Part shown: in pieces, positions 30,699 to 36,027 of the stretch | Position numbering within the stretch: position 1 is the first letter of the stretch | Layout of the letters: every line of letters begins with the position of its first letter | NCBI GenBank assembly: GCA_020630195.1 | Contig: JAHDBV010000047.1 | Span: forward strand, 1-36,027 | Reading direction: 5' to 3' | DNA: 36,027 nucleotides | Origin: Acidimicrobiales bacterium | GTDB lineage: Bacteria; Actinomycetota; Acidimicrobiia; Acidimicrobiales; SZUA-35 | Notes under the pieces: model-generated | The model's database searches: none | What the model was told of the DNA's origin: nothing | Seen by the model: the letters and a program-made list of their open reading frames with translations, nothing else | Program-made: the position numbers and the translations under genes

Positions 30699-33600
30699 GT
30701 GCCGACTGCCACGCTCCTCATCGCCAATCGGGGCGAGATCGCCGTTCGCATCGCCCGAACCGCTCGCCGCCTCGGCCTCGCCACGGCCGGCCTCGCCGTC
30801 GCCGGCGACCGCGGGCACGGTCGGGTGGTCGACCGGCTCGTGACGCTGCCCGGCGACGGGCCCGCCGCCTTCCTCGACGTCGACGCGGTGCTCGCCGCTG
30901 CCGCCGAGGTGGGTGCGGTGGCCGTGCACCCCGGCTACGGCTTCCTCTCGGAGTCCCCGGAGGCCGCCGAGGCCGTCGCCGGCGCCGGTCTCGTCTGGGT
31001 CGGGCCCGATGCCGCGACCCTGCGCACCCTGGGCGACAAGGTCACGGCCAGGGCCGCCGCGGTGGCCGCCGGACTCCGCGTGTTGCCCGGCACCGATGGG
31101 CCCGTCGACGCCGAGGGTGCGGCGGCGTTCGTCGCCGAACACGGCGTGCCGGTCATCGTCAAGGCCGTCGCCGGTGGTGGTGGACGGGGGCAGCGGGTCG
31201 TCGACGACGCGGCGGAGCTGGCCGGGGCGATCGAACGGTGCCGGTCCGAGGCGGCCGGCGGCTTCGGCGACGACCGGGTCTTCGTCGAGACGTTTCTCCC
31301 CCGGGCCCGCCACCTCGAGGTTCAGATCCTCGGCGACGGTCACGACGTGGTCCATCTCGGCGAACGTGAGTGCAGTCTGCAGCGCCGTCGGCAGAAGGTG
31401 ATCGAGACGGCCCCGGCGATCGAACTGGACGCCGTCGTGCGGTCCCGTCTCGTCGGCGAGGCCGTCGCGCTCGGCCGGGCCGTGGGCTACACCGGCCTCG
31501 GGACGGTCGAGTTCCTCCTCGACGGCGACCGCGCCGACGATCCCGACGCACTCGTCTTCTGCGAGGTCAACCCGCGGATCCAGGTCGAACACACCGTGAC
31601 CGAGGAGGTGTTCGGTGTCGACCTCGTCGACCTCCAGCTCGCGCTCGCCGATGGCGCCCGCCTCGACGACCTCGACCTGCCCGACCCCGACCGGCCCCGT
31701 GGGCGGGCCGTGCAGGCCCGCATCACCGCCGAGCGGCTGGGCCTCGACGGCGTGCTCCTGCCCGCACCGGGTGTGCCGAGCGCCGCGTCCTGGCCGAGTG
31801 GACCGGGGGTGCGGGTCGACACGGCGCCGCTCGACCGGGACGGCACGGACGCCGCCGGTGCGTTCGACTCGCTGCTCGGCAAGGTGATCGTCGTCGACGA
31901 CGCGGCCGCCTGGGCGCCCGCCCGGGACCGGCTCCGCGGCGCACTCCGCGAGGTCGACCTCGTCGGCGTCGACGACACCGCCGCACTGCTCGTCGACGTG
32001 CTCGGCGAGCCGGACGTGGCGGCCGGCCTGTGGTCGACCCGCCTTCTCGACGAGGTGCTGCTCGACCTCGCCCCCGACGAGGAACCGGTGGCGACCGGTC
32101 GGGCGGCCGCCGGTGCCGATCGGTTGACCGCGCCGATGCAGGCCACCGTCGCTTCCATCGAGGTGGCGGCCGGTGCCAGCGCCGGTGCGGGCGCCACCCT
32201 CGTCGTGCTCGAGGCCATGAAGATGGAGCACGAGATCCGACTCGACCGTGCGGTGTCGGTGGCGGCGTGGACCGTGGCCCCTGGCGACACGGTGATGCCC
32301 GGCGACGTGCTCGCCGACCTGGCTCCGGCCGGCGCCGAGGTCGATGCCGAGGTCGCCGAGGTCGCCGAGATCGACCCCGATCACATCCGGCCCGATCTCG
32401 CGGAGGTCCACGATCGTCACGCCCTCGGGCTCGACGATCGACGGGCCGAGGCCGTGGCCAAACGGCACCGACTCGGGCGGCGTACGGCGCGGGAGAACCT
32501 CGCCGACCTCGTCGACGACGACACCTTCGTGGAGTACGGCCCACTCGTGATCGCGGCCCAGCGGGCCCGTCGGCCCTATGACGAACTCGTCGAGAAGACT
32601 CCGGCCGACGGGCTGGTGGGCGGCATCGGCTCGATCAACGGTGTGACCCTGCCGAACGGCGCCCGGTTCTCGGCCGAGGTCCGGACCGACTGCATCGTCG
32701 TGTCGTACGACTACACCGTGCTCGCCGGGACCCAGGGCCACAACAACCACCGCAAGAAGGACCGGCTGTTCGAGCTCGCCGAGCAGCTCCGCCTCCCGGT
32801 CGTGCTGTTCGCCGAGGGTGGCGGGGGACGACCGGGCGACACCGACGGTGCCGTGCTGGCCGGCCTCGACTGCCTCGCGTTCCGCTACTTCGCCGATCTG
32901 TCCGGCCTCGTGCCCCTCGTGGCCGTGGTGTCGGGCCGGTGCTTCGCCGGCAACGCCGCGCTGGCCGGGTGTGCGGACGTGATCATCGCCACCGAGGACG
33001 CGAACCTCGGCATGGGTGGGCCGGCGATGATCGAGGGCGGCGGGCTCGGGGTGTTCACCCCCGACGAGGTCGGACCTCGGGCCGTGCATCTCGAGAACGG
33101 CGTGGTCGACCTGCCGGTCGCCGACGATGCCGCGGCGGTCGAGGCCACGCGGCGATACCTGTCGTACTTCCAGGGTGCGGTGGCCGACTACGAGGTGCCC
33201 GACCAGCGTCGCCTCCGTCATCTCATCCCCGAGAACCGGCTGCGGATCTACGACGTCCGCGCCGTCATCGACGGCCTCGCCGACGTCGATTCGGTGCTCG
33301 AGCTGCGCCCGACGTGGGGTCACGGCATGGTCACCAGCCTCGCCCGCATCGAGGGGCGTCCCGTCGGCATCGTCGCCAACGACCCGACCCACCTCGCCGG
33401 GGCGATCGACCCCGACGGCGCCGACAAGGCCGCCCGGTTCATGCAGCTCTGCGACGCCCACGACCTGCCGCTGCTGTTCCTCTGCGACACCCCGGGCTTC
33501 ATGGTCGGCCCCGACATCGAGGCCGACGGTCTCGTGCGCCACGCCGGTCGGCTGTTCAACACCGCCGCCAGCCTCGACACGCCCGTGATGACGATCGTGC

Positions 33601-33962
33601 TGCGCAAGGGCTACGGACTCGGCGCCCAGGCGATGGCCGGAGGCAGCTTCAAGTCGCCGCTGTTCACGGTGTCGTGGCCGACCGGGGAGTTCGGTGGCAT
33701 GGGACTCGAGGGTTTCGTCCGCCTCGGCTACCGCAAGGAGCTCGAGGCCATCGAGGACCCGGCCGAACGCGAAGCCGAGTTCCAGACGATGGTCGACCGG
33801 CTCTACGACCGGGGCAAGGCCGTGAGCTACGCCACCTACTTCGAGCTCGACGACGTCATCGACCCGGCCGATTCCCGTCGCTGGATCACGACGGCGCTAC
33901 GAGCCGCACCGGCGCCGCCGCAGCGGACCGGGAAGAAGCGGCCGATGGTCGACACCTGGTAG
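30699..33962 (+). CDS. Single-chain biotin-dependent acyl-CoA carboxylase (BC-BCCP-CT fusion)
   Basis: 1087 residues. The biotin carboxylase part (1 to about 455) has the ATP-grasp glycine loop AGGGGRG (158-164) and the active-site run FCEVNPRIQVEHTVTEE (287-303). The biotinyl domain carries AMKMEH with the biotin lysine at 508. From about 550 to the end is a carboxyltransferase with both halves: GRCFAGNAALAG in the first and KGYGLGAQAMAGG in the second. This order matches the single-chain long-chain acyl-CoA carboxylase (LCC) type described from mycobacteria, which accepts a range of chain lengths. The BC-to-BCCP linker is short, so the BT domain seems minimal. GTG 30699 has GGGAGG at 7 bases. 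It converts acyl-CoA plus bicarbonate to a malonyl-CoA-type product; chain length is open. Confidence 0.95.
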   Translation: MPTATLLIANRGEIAVRIARTARRLGLATAGLAVAGDRGHGRVVDRLVTLPGDGPAAFLDVDAVLAAAAEVGAVAVHPGYGFLSESPEAAEAVAGAGLVWVGPDAATLRTLGDKVTARAAAVAAGLRVLPGTDGPVDAEGAAAFVAEHGVPVIVKAVAGGGGRGQRVVDDAAELAGAIERCRSEAAGGFGDDRVFVETFLPRARHLEVQILGDGHDVVHLGERECSLQRRRQKVIETAPAIELDAVVRSRLVGEAVALGRAVGYTGLGTVEFLLDGDRADDPDALVFCEVNPRIQVEHTVTEEVFGVDLVDLQLALADGARLDDLDLPDPDRPRGRAVQARITAERLGLDGVLLPAPGVPSAASWPSGPGVRVDTAPLDRDGTDAAGAFDSLLGKVIVVDDAAAWAPARDRLRGALREVDLVGVDDTAALLVDVLGEPDVAAGLWSTRLLDEVLLDLAPDEEPVATGRAAAGADRLTAPMQATVASIEVAAGASAGAGATLVVLEAMKMEHEIRLDRAVSVAAWTVAPGDTVMPGDVLADLAPAGAEVDAEVAEVAEIDPDHIRPDLAEVHDRHALGLDDRRAEAVAKRHRLGRRTARENLADLVDDDTFVEYGPLVIAAQRARRPYDELVEKTPADGLVGGIGSINGVTLPNGARFSAEVRTDCIVVSYDYTVLAGTQGHNNHRKKDRLFELAEQLRLPVVLFAEGGGGRPGDTDGAVLAGLDCLAFRYFADLSGLVPLVAVVSGRCFAGNAALAGCADVIIATEDANLGMGGPAMIEGGGLGVFTPDEVGPRAVHLENGVVDLPVADDAAAVEATRRYLSYFQGAVADYEVPDQRRLRHLIPENRLRIYDVRAVIDGLADVDSVLELRPTWGHGMVTSLARIEGRPVGIVANDPTHLAGAIDPDGADKAARFMQLCDAHDLPLLFLCDTPGFMVGPDIEADGLVRHAGRLFNTAASLDTPVMTIVLRKGYGLGAQAMAGGSFKSPLFTVSWPTGEFGGMGLEGFVRLGYRKELEAIEDPAEREAEFQTMVDRLYDRGKAVSYATYFELDDVIDPADSRRWITTALRAAPAPPQRTGKKRPMVDTW

Positions 33963-33990
33963 CCGATCCCGGGACGACGCCCCGGCCGGG

Positions 33991-33996
33991 CAGACT
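33991..33996 (+). promoter_or_regulatory. Candidate leaderless -10 (CAGACT) of the FtsX-ECD-like lipoprotein gene
   Basis: CAGACT, then GCCGGC (6 bases), then ATG 34003. It suggests the gene is transcribed separately from the carboxylase operon. Confidence 0.4.
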
Positions 33997-34002
33997 GCCG
34001 GC

Positions 34003-34791
34003 ATGCGTTCGACCATCTCCGCCGCGGCCCTCGCCCTCACCCTCGTGCTGGCGGGTTGCGGAGGCGACGAGGAGACGTCGTCGGACGACACCGAGGTCGC
34101 CGCACCGGACCGCGTCGACGCGGTGGTGTGGCTCGCCCCCGATGCGCCGCAGGCGACGATCGACGAGGTCCGTGCCGCGCTCGACGGGCTCGGCGCCACC
34201 CACCAGTACCTCGACAAGGGTGCGAGCCTGGCGGCCTTCCAGCGGGCCTTCGCCGACGACCCCGCCGTGCTCGGTGCCGTCGACCCCTCCGCCCTGCCGA
34301 CCTCCTTCCAGGTCTCGACCGACGACGTCGACGCCGTCGAGGCCGCCGTGGCCGACATCGCCGGTGTCGCCCAGGTGGCCCGGCCACCCGGCCTCGACGA
34401 GATCGCCGCACGCCGAGCCGAACTCGACGCCGCCGAGGCCCGCCTCGCCGAACCCCGGGCCATCGTGGTCTGGTTGCAGCCGGGTGCCGACGCCGCCGTC
34501 CGGGCCGATCTCGAGGCGATGCTCCTCGACGCCGGCGCGACCGAGGTCGACTTCGTCGACGAGGACGGGTCGCTCGACGCGCTCCGCGAGTCGGGTGCCG
34601 ACGAGGGTGACGGCCCCGTCGAACCCGGTCAGCTCCCGACGTTCCTGGAAGCCGACGCCGTGCCCGCCGCCACGATCGAGGAGCTGCGGACCGCGCCCGG
34701 CGTGCTGGAGGTCGTCGACTCGGTGATCGACGCCGAGGCGATCGCCGCCGAGCGGGCCCGACTCGATCAGCTCGAGGCCGAGCTCGGCTGA
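34003..34791 (+). CDS. Lipoprotein made of two FtsX-extracellular-domain-like modules
   Basis: 262 residues. A signal sequence ends in a lipobox LAGC (Cys19), followed by an acidic/Ser linker. Residues 39-126 follow the FtsX extracellular domain pattern: a first strand DAVVWLAPDAPQATIDEVRAAL, YLDKGASLAAFQRAFADDP, VDPSALPTSFQVS, and a closing AVEAAVADIAGVAQV. A second, less perfect copy covers about 151-240 (IVVWLQPGADAAVRADLEAM, then LPTFLEADAV, then TAPGVLEVVDSVI). A helical segment ends each module. True FtsX is a four-span permease with one such domain that activates cell-wall hydrolases; here no spans or FtsE neighbour exist. A role in cell-wall hydrolase control is inference. The last 25 bases overlap the convergent membrane protein gene. 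Confidence 0.8.
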   Translation: MRSTISAAALALTLVLAGCGGDEETSSDDTEVAAPDRVDAVVWLAPDAPQATIDEVRAALDGLGATHQYLDKGASLAAFQRAFADDPAVLGAVDPSALPTSFQVSTDDVDAVEAAVADIAGVAQVARPPGLDEIAARRAELDAAEARLAEPRAIVVWLQPGADAAVRADLEAMLLDAGATEVDFVDEDGSLDALRESGADEGDGPVEPGQLPTFLEADAVPAATIEELRTAPGVLEVVDSVIDAEAIAAERARLDQLEAELG

Positions 34792-35834
34792 CCCGGAGTC
34801 GCCACCATCGGTTGACGGTGGTCGATCGCCACGATCAGCCAGGCCGTGACGAGGGTCGTGAACCCGACGTGACCGGCCCAGATCTCCGGTGGCCAGCGGA
34901 ACGCCCGACCGTCGAGCGCGGCCATCGCCATCCACGACGCCCAGATCGTGAAGACCCCGGCGATGAGCGACAGCCGGAACGAACGCCGGCGCCGGAGGAC
35001 CTCGACCACGAGACCACCCAGCACGACCGGGGGCACGTTGCGGTTCGGTGAGCTCAGGGCCACGGCCTCGGCGAACACGGCGACGCCCCAGATGACGGGC
35101 ACGGCGCCGGTGGGCAACAAGCGGTGCCGATGGGCCCAGAGCACGGGCACGACCAGCGCCGCGCTCGTGATCAGCGCGCCGGCGACGGCGAGTGCGACGA
35201 GGATCTCGGAGCCCCCGTCGCCCTTGATGAACCGGTTGCCGGTGGCCCACCAGAACGAGAGCCCCCACGTGAACGTCAGGAAGAAGGCCATGCCCGAGAC
35301 GACCGCCGTCAGTGATCCGACGGTGGCCCCGTCGCGTCGCCAGGTGGAGGGCGAACCGTCGAGGCCCTCGGCGAGGCGACTGCGCAGCGGCGCGGTGACG
35401 ATGAGCCCGCCGCCGGCGAGCAGGATGAGGTGGGTGGGGGAGAGCAGCGCATCGATGCCGACCTCCACCCCGAAGATCGTGTGCCAGATCCCGTCGCCCA
35501 CGCCGCCGACCGCGAACACGGCGAGGCCGACGACCGCGAGGTCGTAGCCGGCCGGCAACCACGACCGGAGCGGACCGGGCCGACGGCGGCGCCAGGCGAT
35601 CAGCCCGATGAACGCGGCCAGCGAGGTGAAGGCGGCGTAGAACACCGCGTGCCACGGCGTGAAGAAGTCCTCGGTGGCGGTGTCGATGATGTTGGCGTGG
35701 GCGTAGCCGTCCAGGGAGAGCCCGCCCATCAGCCAGATCGTGAGCGCGACGACGGTGAGGTTCTCGGCGCGGGTCGCCGGCGGGGTGGGGCTCGACGAGG
35801 CGGCGGTGGTGGGGCGATCGGCCACGGCGGTCAT
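34767..35834 (-). CDS. Multi-pass membrane protein of unknown function with conserved-looking histidines
   Basis: 355 residues with about ten hydrophobic segments. Motif-like polar residues lie at segment edges: SLDGYAHANI, FFTPWHAVFYAAF, GDGIWHTIFG and LLSPTHLILL. These four histidine sites recall metal- or heme-binding membrane proteins, but I do not recognise the family. The start at 35834 has CAGACT 6 bases upstream on the minus strand; the frame continues to 35942 but that part lacks hydrophobic character. Its end overlaps the FtsX-ECD-like gene by 25 bases, tail to tail. A divergent tryptophan synthase beta gene starts 130 bases away. Confidence 0.82.
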   Translation of the reverse strand: MTAVADRPTTAASSSPTPPATRAENLTVVALTIWLMGGLSLDGYAHANIIDTATEDFFTPWHAVFYAAFTSLAAFIGLIAWRRRRPGPLRSWLPAGYDLAVVGLAVFAVGGVGDGIWHTIFGVEVGIDALLSPTHLILLAGGGLIVTAPLRSRLAEGLDGSPSTWRRDGATVGSLTAVVSGMAFFLTFTWGLSFWWATGNRFIKGDGGSEILVALAVAGALITSAALVVPVLWAHRHRLLPTGAVPVIWGVAVFAEAVALSSPNRNVPPVVLGGLVVEVLRRRRSFRLSLIAGVFTIWASWMAMAALDGRAFRWPPEIWAGHVGFTTLVTAWLIVAIDHRQPMVATPGQPSSASS

Positions 35835-35840
35835 GCCACC

Positions 35841-35846
35841 AGTCTG
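35841..35846 (-). promoter_or_regulatory. Candidate leaderless -10 (CAGACT) of the membrane protein gene
   Basis: Minus-strand CAGACT, then GGTGGC (6 bases), then ATG 35834. It is the same hexamer as the one before 34003. Confidence 0.4.
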
Positions 35847-35906
35847 ACCACTCGGCGGCGACGATGCCGATCGGTCGTCGGCTGCCCGCGACCCGGGGCC
35901 ATCACC

Positions 35907-35912
35907 TACGAT
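35907..35912 (+). promoter_or_regulatory. Candidate -10 (TACGAT) of the trpB-like gene, with leader
   Basis: TACGAT would place the RNA start near 35919, about 45 bases before ATG 35964. GGGGGG at 35954-35959 lies 4 bases before the ATG and could serve as the ribosome binding site. Confidence 0.35.
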
Positions 35913-35963
35913 CGCCGCCGTCGGCCGAGCGGCGGTCGACACCGAACGACAACGGGGGGCCCG

Positions 35964-36027
35964 ATGGCCGAGTACTCGAAGATCCTGCTCGACGAATCCG
36001 AGATGCCGACGCAGTGGTACAACATCA
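35964..36027 (+). CDS. trpB: Tryptophan synthase beta chain (TrpB2-like), 5' end only
   Basis: Only 21 codons are in the window: MAEYSKILLDESEMPTQWYN, then Ile. The pattern ILL-x(4)-MPTQWYNI matches the extreme N-terminus of the TrpB2 branch, where the segment is typically close to LSEDEIPKQWYNI. TrpB2 makes tryptophan from indole and serine with PLP, often where no TrpA is adjacent. The rest of the gene, including the PLP lysine, lies outside the window. The identification rests on one short motif. Confidence 0.6.
   Translation, partial: MAEYSKILLDESEMPTQWYNI

Noticed and set aside
28671-33542. A minus-strand open frame of more than 1600 codons opposite the symporter and carboxylase genes
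   Set aside because: It is the antisense shadow of two strongly supported genes. Its translation is low-complexity (Gly, Arg, Glu, Val, Asp, His) with no recognisable domain, as expected when third codon positions are G or C.

Overview
This 36 kb window has very high GC content, dense gene packing, mixed strands, many GTG starts and typical actinobacterial families: an acyl-CoA dehydrogenase, a DUF3179 protein, a LytS/LytTR pair beside a solute symporter, and a single-chain biotin-dependent carboxylase. The best guess is a free-living actinobacterium, possibly class Acidimicrobiia. That placement is inferred from gene style, not from a marker gene. I see no tRNA, rRNA, CRISPR array, transposase, integrase or phage gene. 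No gene-free stretch is longer than about 200 bases.

Layout. 1-6490: the 5' part of an acyl-CoA dehydrogenase, a compact M16-type peptidase homologue with a helical-repeat partner, an HSL-type esterase, an AhpD-like protein and an S41-type lipoprotein protease. 6498-11879 (minus): a small membrane protein, a DUF3179 lipoprotein, a formylglycine-type sulfatase and a ThDP enzyme. The last two are joined by a 27-bp tandem repeat that reiterates the stop/start junction. 11944-21542: a small membrane protein, a serine beta-lactamase-like hydrolase, two cyclic-di-GMP genes (GGDEF; GGDEF-EVL), a fatty acid hydroxylase-like enzyme, a patatin plus NYN/OST-HTH pair, and an amidase. 21711-26477: a winged-helix regulator, a compact sigma-70 factor, an OmpR-type two-component system, and a secreted trypsin-like protease ending in four acidic/aromatic repeats. 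26652-33962: a five-gene operon of LytS kinase, LytTR regulator, small 2-TM protein, Na+/solute symporter and single-chain acyl-CoA carboxylase. 34003-36027: a lipoprotein made of two FtsX-extracellular-domain-like modules, a multi-pass membrane protein, and the start of a tryptophan synthase beta gene.

How genes work together. The LytS-LytTR-symporter-carboxylase operon reads as sense, import and carboxylate a small organic acid. The OmpR-type pair lies directly upstream of the protease, with a 13-bp inverted repeat between them. The kinase sensor has a PhoQ-like acidic patch near the membrane, and the protease tail is also acidic and aromatic. NYN/OST-HTH plus patatin form a two-gene operon of a putative RNase and a phospholipase.

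Across the window, many first-in-transcript genes have a hexamer of form nAnnnT ending exactly 6 bases before the start codon. This is what leaderless transcripts would show, and I used it to choose several starts.
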